DNA of 64,000 nt. Source: Crossaster papposus. Taxonomy: Eukaryota; Echinodermata; Asteroidea; Velatida; Solasteridae. Below, one piece after another: positions 50,208 through 61,803 of the stretch. Under the pieces are notes generated by a model. That model saw only the letters and a list, made by a program, of their open reading frames with translations, was not told where the DNA came from and searched no databases. The stretch is taken from assembly GCA_037893245.1 (NCBI GenBank), contig JBAIAA010000606.1:1612001-1676000 (forward strand), read 5' to 3'. Both the position numbers and the translations under genes were made by a program. Numbering within the stretch: the first letter of the stretch is position 1; the number at the start of each line of letters is the position of its first letter.

Positions 50208-53200
50208 ATGTAAAGGGAAAGAAGTGTGCATAAGAAATATGTAAAGGGAAAGAAGTGTGCATAAGAAATATGTAAAGGGAAAGAAGTGTGCATAAGAAAT
50301 ATGTAAAGGGAAAGAAGTGTGCATAAGAAATATGTAAAGGGAAAGAAGTGTGCATAAGAAATATGTAAAGGGAAAGAAGTGTGCATAAGAAATATGTAAA
50401 GGGAAAGAAGTGTGCATAAGAAATATGTAAAGGGAAAGAAGTGTGCATAAGAAATATGTAAAGGGAAAGAAGTGTGCATAAGAAATATGTAAAGGGAAAG
50501 AAGTGTGCATAAGAAATATGTAAAGGGAAAGAAGTGTGCATAAGAAATATGTAAAGGGAAAGAAGTGTGCATAAGAAATATGTAAAGGGAAAGAAGTGTG
50601 CATAAGAAATATGTAAAGGGAAAGAAGTGCGCATAAGAAATATGTAAAGGGAAAGAAGTGCGCATAAGAAATATGTAAAGGGAAAGAAGTGCGCATAAGA
50701 AATATGTAAAGGGAAAGAAGTGTGCATAAGAAATATGTAAAGGGAAAGAAGTGTGCATAAGAAATATGTAAAGGGAAAGAAGTGTGCATAAGAAATATGT
50801 AAAGGGAAAGGGGTGTGCATAAGAAATATGTAAAGGGAAAGAAGTGTGCATAAGAAATATGTAAAGGGAAAGAAGTGTGCATAAGAAATATGTAAAGGGA
50901 AAGAAGTGTGCATAAGAAATATGTAAAGGGAAAGAAGTGTGCATAAGAAATATGTAAAGGGAAAGAAGTGTGCATAAGAAATATGTAAAGGGAAAGAAGT
51001 TTGCATAAGAAATATGTAAAGGGAAAGAAGTGTGCATAAGAAATATGTAAAGGGAAAGAAGTGTGCATAAGAAATATGTAAAGGGAAAGAAGTGTGCATC
51101 AGAAATATGTAAAGGGAAAGAAGTGTGCATAAGAAATATGTAAAGGGAAAGAAGTGTGCATAAGAAATATGTAAAGGGAAAGAAGTGTGCATAAGAAATA
51201 TGTAAAGGGAAAGAAGTGTGCATAAGAAATATGTAAAGGGAAAGAAGTGTGCATAAGAAATATGTAAAGGGAAAGAAGTGTGCATAAGAAATATGTAAAG
51301 GGAAAGAAGTGTGCATAAGAAATATGTAAAGGGAAAGAAGTGTGCATAAGAAATATGTAAAGGGAAAGAAGTGCGCATAAGAAATATGTAAAGGGAAAGA
51401 AGTGCGCATAAGAAATATGTAAAGGGAAAGAAGTGCGCATAAGAAATATGTAAAGGGAAAGAAGTGCGCATAAGAAATATGTAAAGGGAAAGAAGTGCGC
51501 ATAAGAAATATGTAAAGGGAAAGAAGTGCGCATAAGAAATATGTAAAGGGAAAGAAGTGTGCATAAGAAATATGTAAAGGGAAAGAAGTGTGCATAAGAC
51601 ATATGTAAAGGGAAAGAAGTGTGCATAAGAAATATGTAAAGGGAAAGAAGTGTGCATAAGAAATATGTAAAGGGAAAGAAGTGTGCATAAGAAATATGTA
51701 AAGGGAAAGAAGTGTGCATAAGAAATATGTAAAGGGAAAGAAGTGTGCATAAGAAATATGTAAAGGGAAAGAAGTGTGCATAAGAAATATGTAAAGGGAA
51801 AGAAGTGTGCATAAGAAATATGTAAAGGGAAAGAAGTGCGCATAAGAAATATGTAAAGGGAAAGAAGTGCGCATAAGAAATATGTAAAGGGAAAGAAGTG
51901 CGCATAAGAAATATGTAAAGGGAAAGAAGTGCGCATAAGAAATATGTAAAGGGAAAGAAGTGCGCATAAGAAATATGTAAAGGGAAAGAAGTGTGCATAA
52001 GAAATATGTAAAGGGAAAGAAGTGTGCATAAGAAATATGTAAAGGGAAAGAAGTGTGCATAAGAAATATGTAAAGGGAAAGAAGTGTGCATAAGAAATAT
52101 GTAAAGGGAAAGAAGTGTGCATAAGAAATATGTAAAGGGAAAGAAGTGTGCATAAGAAATATGTAAAGGGAAAGAAGTGTGCATAAGAAATATGTAAAGG
52201 GAAAGAAGTGTGCATAAGAAATATGTAAAGGGAAAGAAGTGTGCATAAGAAATATGTAAAGGGAAAGAAGTGTGCATAAGAAATATGTAAAGGGAAAGAA
52301 GTGTGCATAAGAAATATGTAAAGGGAAAGAAGTGTGCATAAGAAATATGTAAAGGGAAAGAAGTGTGCATAAGAAATATGTAAAGGGAAAGAAGTGTGCA
52401 TAAGAAATATGTAAAGGGAAAGAAGTGTGCATAAGAAATATGTAAAGGGAAAGAAGTGTGCATAAGAAATATGTAAAGGGAAAGAAGTGTGCATAAGAAA
52501 TATGTAAAGGGAAAGAAGTGTGCATAAGAAATATGTAAAGGGAAAGAAGTGTGCATAAGAAATATGTAAAGGGAAAGAAGTGTGCATAAGAAATATGTAA
52601 AGGGAAAGAAGTGTGCATAAGAAATATGTAAAGGGAAAGAAGTGTGCATAAGAAATATGTAAAGGGAAAGAAGTGTGCATAAGAAATATGTAAAGGGAAA
52701 GAAGTGTGCATAAGAAATATGTAAAGGGAAAGAAGTGTGCATAAGAAATATGTAAAGGGAAAGAAGTGTGCATAAGAAATATGTAAAGGGAAAGAAGTGT
52801 GCATAAGAAATATGTAAAGGGAAAGAAGTGTGCATAAGAAATATGTAAAGGGAAAGAAGTGTGCATAAGAAATATGTAAAGGGAAAGAAGTGTGCATACG
52901 AAATATGTAAAGGGAAAGAAGTGTGCATAAGAAATATGTAAAGGGAAAGAAGTGTGCATAAGAAACATGTAAAGGGAAAGAAGTGTGCATAAGAAATATG
53001 TAAAGGGAAAGAAGTGTGCATAAGAAATATGTAAAGGGAAAGAAGTGTGCATAAGAAATATGTAAAGGGAAAGAAGTGTGCATAAGAAATATGTAAAGGG
53101 AAAGAAGTGTGCATAAGAAATATGTAAAGGGAAAGAAGTGTGCATAAGAAATATGTAAAGGGAAAGAAGTGTGCATAAGAAATATGTAAAGGGAAAGAAG

Positions 53201-56200
53201 TGTGCATAAGAAATATGTAAAGGGAAAGAAGTTTGCATAAGAAATATGTAAAGGGAAAGAAGTGTGCATAAGAAATATGTAAAGGGAAAGAAGTGTGCAT
53301 AAGAAATATGTAAAGGGAAAGAAGTGTGCATAAGAAATATGTAAAGGGAAAGAAGTGTGCATAAGAAATATGTAAAGGGAAAGAAGTGTGCATAAGAAAT
53401 ATGTAAAGGGAAAGAAGTGTGCATAAGAAATATGTAAAGGGAAAGAAGTGTGCATAAGAAATATGTAAAGGGAAAGAAGTGTGCATAAGAAATATGTAAA
53501 GGGAAAGAAGTGCGCATAAGAAATATGTAAAGAGAAAGAAGTGCGCATAAGAAATATGTAAAGGGAAAGAAGTGTGCATAAGAAATATGTAAAGGGAAAG
53601 AAGTGTGCATAAGAAATATGTAAAGGGAAAGAAGTGTGCATAAGAAATATGTAAAGGGAAAGAAGTGTGCATAAGAAATATGTAAAGGGAAAGAAGTGTG
53701 CATAAGAAATATGTAAAGAGAAAGAAGTGTGCATAAGAAATATGTAAAGGGAAAGAAGTGTGCATAAGAAATATGTAAAGGGAAAGAAGTGTGCATGAGA
53801 AATATGTAAAGGGAAAGAAGTGTGCATAAGAAATATGTAAAGGGAAAGAAGTGTGCATAAGAAATATGTAAAGGGAAAGAAGTGTGCATAAGAAATATGT
53901 AAAGGGAAAGAAGTGTGCATAAGAAATATGTAAAGGGAAAGAAGTGTGCATAAGAAATATGTAAAGGGAAAGAAGTGTGCATAAGAAATATGTAAAGGGA
54001 AAGAAGTGTGCATAAGAAATATGTAAAGGGAAAGAAGTGCGCATAAGAAATATGTAAAGGGAAAGAAGTGCGCATAAGAAATATGTAAAGGGAAAGAAGT
54101 GTGCATAAGAAATATGTAAAGGGAAAGAAGTGTGCATAAGAAATATGTAAAGGGAAAGAAGTGTGCATAAGAAATATGTAAAGGGAAAGAAGTGTGCATA
54201 AGAAATATGTAAAGGGAAAGAAGTGCGCATAAGAAATATGTAAAGGGAAAGAAGTGCGCATAAGAAATATGTAAAGGGAAAGAAGTGCGCATAAGAAATA
54301 TGTAAAGGGAAAGAAGTGCGCATAAGAAATATGTAAAGGGAAAGAAGTGCGCATAAGAAATATGTAAAGGGAAAGAAGTGTGCATAAGAAATATGTAAAG
54401 GGAAAGAAGTGTGCATAAAAAATATGTAAAGGGAAAGAAGTGTGCATAAGAAATATGTAAAGGGAAAGAAGTGTGCATAAGAAATATGTAAAGGGAAAGA
54501 AGTGTGCATAAGAAATATGTAAAGGGAAAGAAGTGTGCATAAGAAATATGTAAAGGGAAAGAAGTGTGCATAAGAAATATGTAAAGGGAAAGAAGTGTGC
54601 ATAAGAAATATGTAAAGGGAAAGAAGTGTGCATAAGAAATATGTAAAGGGAAAGAAGTGTGCATAAGAAATATGTAAAGGGAAAGAAGTGTGCATAAGAA
54701 ATATGTAAAGGGAAAGAAGTGTGCATAAGAAATATGTAAAGGGAAAGAAGTGTGCATAAGAAATATGTAAAGGGAAAGAAGTGTGCATAAGAAATATGTA
54801 AAGGGAAAGAAGTGTGCATAAGAAATATGTAAAGGGAAAGAAGTGTGCATAAGAAATATGTAAAGGGAAAGAAGTGTGCATAAGAAATATGTAAAGGGAA
54901 AGAAGTGTGCATAAGAAATATGTAATGGGAAAGAAGTGTGCATAAGAAATATGTAAAGGGAAAGAAGTGTGCATAAGAAATATGTAAAGGGAAAGAAGTG
55001 TGCATAAGAAATATGTAAAGGGAAAGAAGTGTGCATAAGAAATATGTAAAGGGAAAGAAGTGTGCATAAGAAATATGTAAAGGGAAAGAAGTGTGCATAA
55101 GAAATATGTAAAGGGAAAGAAGTGTGCATAAGAAATATGTAAAGGGAAAGAAGTGTGCATAAGAAATATGTAAAGGGAAAGAAGTGTGCATAAGAAATAT
55201 GTAAAGGGAAAGAAGTGTGCATAAGAAATATGTAAAGGGAAAGAAGTGTGCATAAGAAATATGTAAAGGGAAAGAAGTGTGCATAAGAAATATGTAAAGG
55301 GAAAGAAGTGTGCATAAGAAATATGTAAAGGGAAAGAAGTGTGCATACGAAATATGTAAAGGGAAAGAAGTGTGCATAAGAAACATGTAAAGGGAAAGAA
55401 GTGTGCATAAGAAATATGTAAAGGGAAAGAAGTGTGCATAAGAAATATGTAAAGGGAAAGAAGTGTGCATAAGAAATATGTAAAGGGAAAGAAGTGTGCA
55501 TAAGAAATATGTAAAGGGAAAGAAGTGTGCATAAGAAATATGTAAAGGGAAAGAAGTGTGCATAAGAAATATGTAAAGGGAAAGAAGTGTGCATAAGAAA
55601 TATGTAAAGGGAAAGAAGTGTGCATAAGAAATATGTAAAGGGAAAGAAGTGTGCATAAGAAATATGTAAAGGGAAAGAAGTGTGCATAAGAAATATGTAA
55701 AGGGAAAGAAGTGTGCATAAGAAATATGTAAAGGGAAAGAAGTGTGCATAAGAAATATGTAAAGGGAAAGAAGTGTGCATAAGAAATATGTAAAGGGAAA
55801 GAAGTGTGCATAAGAAATATGTAAAGGGAAAGAAGTGTGCATAAGAAATATGTAAAGGGAAAGAAGTGTGCATAAGAAATATGTAAAGGGAAAGAAGTGT
55901 GCATAAGAAATATGTAAAGGGAAAGAAGTGTGCATGAGAAATATGTAAAGGGAAAGAAGTGTGCATAAGAAATATGTAAAGGGAAAGAAGTGTGCATAAG
56001 AAATATGTAAAGGGAAAGAAGTGTGCATAAGAAATATGTAAAGGGAAAGAAGTGTGCATAAGAAATATGTAAAGGGAAAGAAGTGTGCATAAGAAATATG
56101 TAAAGGGAAAGAAGTGTGCATAAGAAATATGTAAAGGGAAAGAAGTGTGCATAAGAAATATGTAAAGGGAAAGAAGTGCGCATAAGAAATATGTAAAGGG

Positions 56201-56686
56201 AAAGAAGTGCGCATAAGAAATATGTAAAGGGAAAGAAGTGTGCATAAGAAATATGTAAAGGGAAAGAAGTGTGCATAAGAAATATGTAAAGGGAAAGAAG
56301 TGTGCATAAGAAATATGTAAAGGGAAAGAAGTGTGCATAAGAAATATGTAAAGGGAAAGAAGTGTGCATAAGAAATATGTAAAGGGAAAGAAGTGTGCAT
56401 AAGAAATATGTAAAGGGAAAGAAGTGTGCATAAGAAATATGTAAAGGGAAAGAAGTGTGCATGAGAAATATGTAAAGGGAAAGAAGTGTGCATAAGAAAT
56501 ATGTAAAGGGAAAGAAGTGTGCATAAGAAATATGTAAAGGGAAAGAAGTGCGCATAAGAAATATGTAAAGGGAAAGAAGTGCGCATAAGAAATATGTAAA
56601 GGGAAAGAAGTGTGCATAAGAAATATGTAAAGGGAAAGAAGTGTGCATAAGAAATATGTAAAGGGAAAGAAGTGTGCATAAGAAAT
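50208..56686. repeat. Homogeneous 31-bp sub-domain
   Basis: About 6.5 kb (209 units) with no 36-bp insertion and almost no length change. Besides CpG-variant runs the only differences are isolated substitutions such as GGGGTGTGCAT (near 50,809), GTTTGCAT (51,000; 53,232), AAACATGTAAAG (52,966; 55,382), GTAATGGGAAAG (near 54,923) and CATGAG (53,796; 55,933; 56,461). Several marker pairs sit about 2.2-2.4 kb apart, suggesting further copying. Confidence 0.85.
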
Positions 56687-57383
56687 AAACACATGATGTC
56701 GGGACAAGCCCTCGAGTTAAATATGTAAAGGGAAAGAAGTGCGCATAAGAAATATGTAAAGGGAAAGAAGTGTGCATAAGAAATATGTAAAGGGAAAGAA
56801 GTGTGCATAAGAAATATGTAAAGGGAAAGAAGTGTGCATAAGAAATATGTAAAGGGAAAGAAGTGTGCATAAGAAATATGTAAAGGGAAAGAAGTGTGCA
56901 TAAGAAATAAACACATGATGTCGGTACAAGCCCTCGAGTTAAATATGTAAAGGGAAAGAAGTGTGCATAAGAAATATGTAAAGGGAAAGAAGTGTGCATA
57001 AGAAATATGTAAAGGGAAAGAAGTGTGCATAAGAAATATGTAAAGGGAAAGAAGTGTGCATACGAAATATGTAAAGGGAAAGAAGTGTGCATAAGAAATA
57101 TGTAAAGGGAAAGAAGTGTGCATAAGAAATATGTAAAGGGAAAGAAGTGTGCATAAGAAATATGTAAAGGGAAAGAAGTGTGGATAAGAAATATGTAAAG
57201 GGAAAGAAGTGTGCATAAGAAATATGTAAAGGGAAAGAAGTGTGCATAAGAAATATGTAAAGGGAAAGAAGTGTGCATAAGAAATATGTAAAGGGAAAGA
57301 AGTGTGCATAAGAAATATGTAAAGGGAAAGAAGTGTGCATAAGAAATAAACACATGATGTCGGGACAAGCCCTCGAGTTAAAT
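56687..57383. repeat. Cluster of three 36-bp insertions
   Basis: Copies: 56,687-56,722 (GTCGGGACA), 56,909-56,944 (GTCGGTACA) and 57,348-57,383 (GTCGGGACA). The spacings 222 and 439 bp equal the spacing of the 48,580/48,801/49,240 trio (221 and 439), so this is a distant copy of the same arrangement about 8.1 kb away. Confidence 0.93.
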
Positions 57384-60300
57384 ATGTAAAGGGAAAGAAG
57401 TGCGCATAAGAAATATGTAAAGGGAAAGAAGTGCGCATAAGAAATATGTAAAGGGAAAGAAGTGCGCATAAGAAATATGTAAAGGGAAAGAAGTGTGCAT
57501 AAGAAATATGTAAAGGGAAAGAAGTGTGCATAAGAAATATGTAAAGGGAAAGAAGTGTGCATAAGAAATATGTAAAGGGAAAGAAGTGTGCATGAGAAAT
57601 ATGTAAAGGGAAAGAAGTGTGCATAAGAAATATGTAAAGGGAAAGAAGTGTGCATAAGAAATATGTAAAGGGAAAGAAGTGTGCATAAGAAATATGTAAA
57701 GGGAAAGAAGTGTGCGTAAGAAATATGTAAAGGGAAAGAAGTGTGCATAAGAAATATGTAAAGGGAAAGAAGTGTGCATAAGAAATATGTAAAGGGAAAG
57801 AAGTGTGCATAAGAAATATGTAAAGGGAAAGAAGTGTGCATAAGAAATATGTAAAGGGAAAGAAGTGTGCATAAGAAATATGTAAAGGGAAAGAAGTGTG
57901 CATAAGAAATATGTAAAGGGAAAGAAGTGTGCATAAGAAATATGTAAAGGGAAAGAAGTGTGCATAAGAAATATGTAAAGGGAAAGAAGTGTGCATAAGA
58001 AATATGTAAAGGGAAAGAAGTGTGCATAAGAAATATGTAAAGGGAAAGAAGTTTGCATAAGAAATATGTAAAGGGAAAGAAGTGTGCATAAGAAATATGT
58101 AAAGGGAAAGAAGTGTGCATAAGAAATATGTAAAGGGAAAGAAGTGTGCATAAGAAATATGTAAAGGGAAAGAAGTGTGCATAAGAAATATGTAAAGGGA
58201 AAGAAGTGTGCATAAGAAATATGTAAAGGGAAAGAAGTGTGCATAAGAAATATGTAAAGGGAAAGAAGTGTGCATAAGAAATATGTAAAGGGAAAGAAGT
58301 GTGCATAAGAAATATGTAAAGGGAAAGAAGTGTGCATAAGAAATATGTAAAGGGACAGAAGTGTGCATAAGAAATATGTAAAGGGAAAGAAGTGTGCATA
58401 AGAAATATGTAAAGGGAAAGAAGTGTGCATAAGAAATATGTAAAGGGAAAGAAGTGCGCATAAAAAATATGTAAAGGGAAAGAAGTGCGCATAAGAAATA
58501 TGTAAAGGGAAAGAAGTGCGCATAAGAAATATGTAAAGGGAAAGAAGTGCGCATAAGAAATATGTAAAGGGAAAGAAGTGCGCATAAGAAATATGTAAAG
58601 GGAAAGAAGTGCGCATAAGAAATATGTAAAGGGAAAGAAGTGCGCATAAGAAATATGTAAAGGGAAAGAAGTGTGCATAAGAAATATGTAAAGGGAAAAA
58701 AGTGTGCATAAGAAATATGTAAAGGGAAAGAAGTGTGCATAAGAAATATGTAAAGGGAAAGAAGTGTGCATAAGAAATATGTAAAGGGAAAGAAGTGTGC
58801 ATAAGAAATATGTAAAGGGAAAGAAGTGTGCATAAGAAAAATGTAAAGGGAAAGAAGTGTGCATAAGAATTATGTAAAGGGAAAGAAGTGTGCATAAGAA
58901 ATATGTAAAGGGAAAGAAGTGTGCATAAGAAATATGTAAAGGGAAAGAAGTTTGCATAAGAAATATGTAAAGGGAAAGAAGTGTGCATAAGAAATATGTA
59001 AAGGGAAAGAAGTGTGCATAAGAAATATGTAAAGGGAAAGAAGGGTGCATAAGAAATATGTAAAGGGAAAGAAGTGTGCATAAGAAATATGTAAAGGGAA
59101 AGAAGTGTGCATAAGAAATATGTAAAGGGAAAGAAGTGTGCATAAGAAATATGTAAAGGGAAAGAAGTGTGCATAAGAAATATGTAAAGGGAAAGAAGTG
59201 TGCATAAGAAATATGTAAAGGGAAAGAAGTGCGCATAAGAAATATGTAAAGGGAAAGAAGTGCGCATAAGAAATATGTAAAGGGAAAGAAGTGCGCATAA
59301 GAAATATGTAAAGAGAAAGAAGTGTGCATAAGAAATATGTAAAGGGAAAGAAGTGTGCATAAGAAATATGTAAAGGGAAAGAAGTGTGCATAAGAAATGT
59401 GTAAAGGGAAAGAAGTGTGCATAAGAAATATGTAAAGGGAAAGAAGTGTGCATAAGAAATATGTAAAGGGAAAGAAGTGTGCATAAGAAATATGTAAAGG
59501 GAAAGAAGTGTGCATAAGAAATATGTAAAGGGAAAGAAGTGTGCATAAGAAATATGTAAAGGGAAAGAAGTGTGCATAAGAAATATGTAAAGGGAAAGAA
59601 GTGTGCATAAGAAATATGTAAAGGGAAAGAAGTGTGCATAAGAAATATGTAAAGGGAAAGAAGTGCGCATAAGAAATATGTAAAGGGAAAGAAGTGCGCA
59701 TAAGAAATATGTAAAGGGAAAGAAGTGCGCATAAGAAATATGTAAAGGGAAAGAAGTGCGCATAAGAAATATGTAAAGGGAAAGAAGTGCGCATAAGAAA
59801 TATGTAAAGGGAAAGAAGTGCGCATAAGAAATATGTAAAGGGAAAGAAGTGCGCATAAGAAATATGTAAAGGGAAAGAAGTGTGCATAAGAAATATGTAA
59901 AGGGAAAGAAGTGTGCATAAGACATATGTAAAGGGAAAGAAGTGTGCATAAGAAATATGTAAAGGGAAAGAAGTGTGCATAAGAAATATGTAAAGGGAAA
60001 GAAGTGTGCATAAGAAATATGTAAAGGGAAAGAAGTGTGCATAAGAAATATGTAAAGGGAAAGAAGTGTGCATAAGAAATATGTAAAGGGAAAGAAGTGT
60101 GCGTAAGAAATATGTAAAGGGAAAGAAGTGCGCATAAGAAATATGTAAAGGGAAAGAAGTGCGCATAAGAAATATGTAAAGGGAAAGAAGTGCGCATAAG
60201 AAATATGTAAAGGGAAAGAAGTGCGCATAAGAAATATGTAAAGGGAAAGAAGTGCGCATAAGAAATATGTAAAGGGAAAGAAGTGCGCATAAGAAATATG

Positions 60301-60483
60301 TAAAGGGAAAGAAGTGCGCATAAGAAATATGTAAAGGGAAAGAAGTGTGCATAAGAAATATGTAAAGGGAAAGAAGTGTGCATGAGAAATATGTAAAGGG
60401 AAAGAAGTGTGCATAAGAAATATGTAAAGGGAAAGAAGTGTGCATAAGAAATATGTAAAGGGAAAGAAGTGTGCATAAGAAAT
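57384..60483. repeat. 31-bp sub-domain between insertion clusters
   Basis: About 100 units with no insertion, notable for long CpG-variant runs (58,457-58,655, 59,664-59,860, 60,129-60,330). Adjacent AGAAAAATGT and AAGAATTATG units at 58,837-58,870 resemble those of 42,762-42,800 and 44,188-44,225, but in reversed order along the array. Confidence 0.8.
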
Positions 60484-61803
60484 AAACACATGATGTCGGG
60501 ACAAGCCCTCGAGTTAAATATGTAAAGGGAAAGAAGTGTGCATAAGAAATAATAAAGGGAAAGAAGTGTGCATAAGAAATATGTAAAGGGAAAGAAGTGT
60601 GCATAAGAAATATGTAAAGGGAAAGAAGTGTGCATAAGAAATAAACACATGATGTCGGGACAAGCCCTCGAGTTAAATATGTAAAGGGAAAGAAGTGTGC
60701 ATAAGAAATATGTAAAGGGAAAGAAGTGTGCATAAGAAATATGTAAAGGGAAAGAAGTGTGCATAAGAAATATGTAAAGGGAAAGAAGTGTGCATAAGAA
60801 ATATGTAAAGGGAAAGAAGTGTGCATAAGAAATATGTAAAGGGAAAGAAGTGTGCATAAGAAATATGTAAAGGGAAAGAAATGTGCATAAGAAATATGTA
60901 AAGGGAAAGAAGTGTGCATAAGAAATATGTAAAGGGAAAGAAGTGTGCATAAGAAATATGTAAAGGGAAAGAAGTGTGCATAAGAAATATGTAAAGGGAA
61001 AGAAGTGTGCATAAGAAATATGTAAAGGGAAAGAAGTGTGCATAAGAAATATGTAAAGGGAAAGAAGTGTGCATAAGAAATATGTAAAGGGAAAGAAGTG
61101 TGCATAAGAAATATGTAAAGGGAAAGAAGTGTGCATAAGAAATATGTAAAGGGAAAGAAGTGTGCATAAGAAATATGTAAAGGGAAAGAAGTGTGCATAA
61201 GAAATAAACACATGATGTCGGGACAAGCCCTCGAGTTAAATATGTAAAGGGAAAGAAGTGTGCATAAGAAATATGTAAAGGGAAAGAAGTGTGCATAAGA
61301 AATATGTAAAGGGAAAGAAGTGTGCATAAGAAATATGTAAAGGGAAAGAAGTGTGCATAAGAAATATGTAAAGGGAAAGAAGTGTGCATAAGAAATATGT
61401 AAAGGGAAAGAAGTGTGCATAAGAAATATGTAAAGGGAAAGAAATGTGCATAAGAAATATGTAAAGGGAAAGAAGTGTGCATAAGAAATATGTAAAGGGA
61501 AAGAAGTGTGCATAAGAAATATGTAAAGGGAAAGAAGTGTGCATAAGAAATATGTAAAGGGAAAGAAGTGTGCATAAGAAATATGTAAAGGGAAAGAAGT
61601 GTGCACAAGAAATATGTAAAGGAAAGAAGTGTGCATAAGAAATATGTAAAGGGAAAGAAGTGTGCATAAGAAATATGTAAAGGGAAAGAAGTGTGCATAA
61701 GAAATATGTAAAGGGAAAGAAGTGTGCATAAGAAATATGTAAAGGGAAAGAAGTGTGCATAAGAAATAAACACATGATGTCGGGACAAGCCCTCGAGTTA
61801 AAT
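60484..61803. repeat. Cluster of four 36-bp insertions
   Basis: Copies: 60,484-60,519; 60,643-60,678; 61,206-61,241; 61,768-61,803, all GTCGGGACA. The first and last are followed by a 30-bp unit with AAATAATAAAGGG, as in the 31.7-39.8 kb part. The two spacings of 563 and 562 bp, together with AAATGTGCAT near 60,880 and 61,443, indicate a duplication of about 563 bp. Confidence 0.93.

Noticed and set aside
47423..58833. Giant minus-strand reading frames (3,094 and 3,187 codons) as genes for a repetitive membrane protein
   Set aside because: They are composed only of the cycling 31-residue translation of the satellite, start at arbitrary TTG or ATG codons and end at the stop supplied by the 36-bp insertion. 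Equivalent frames exist in all three minus phases. No signal, domain or unique sequence.
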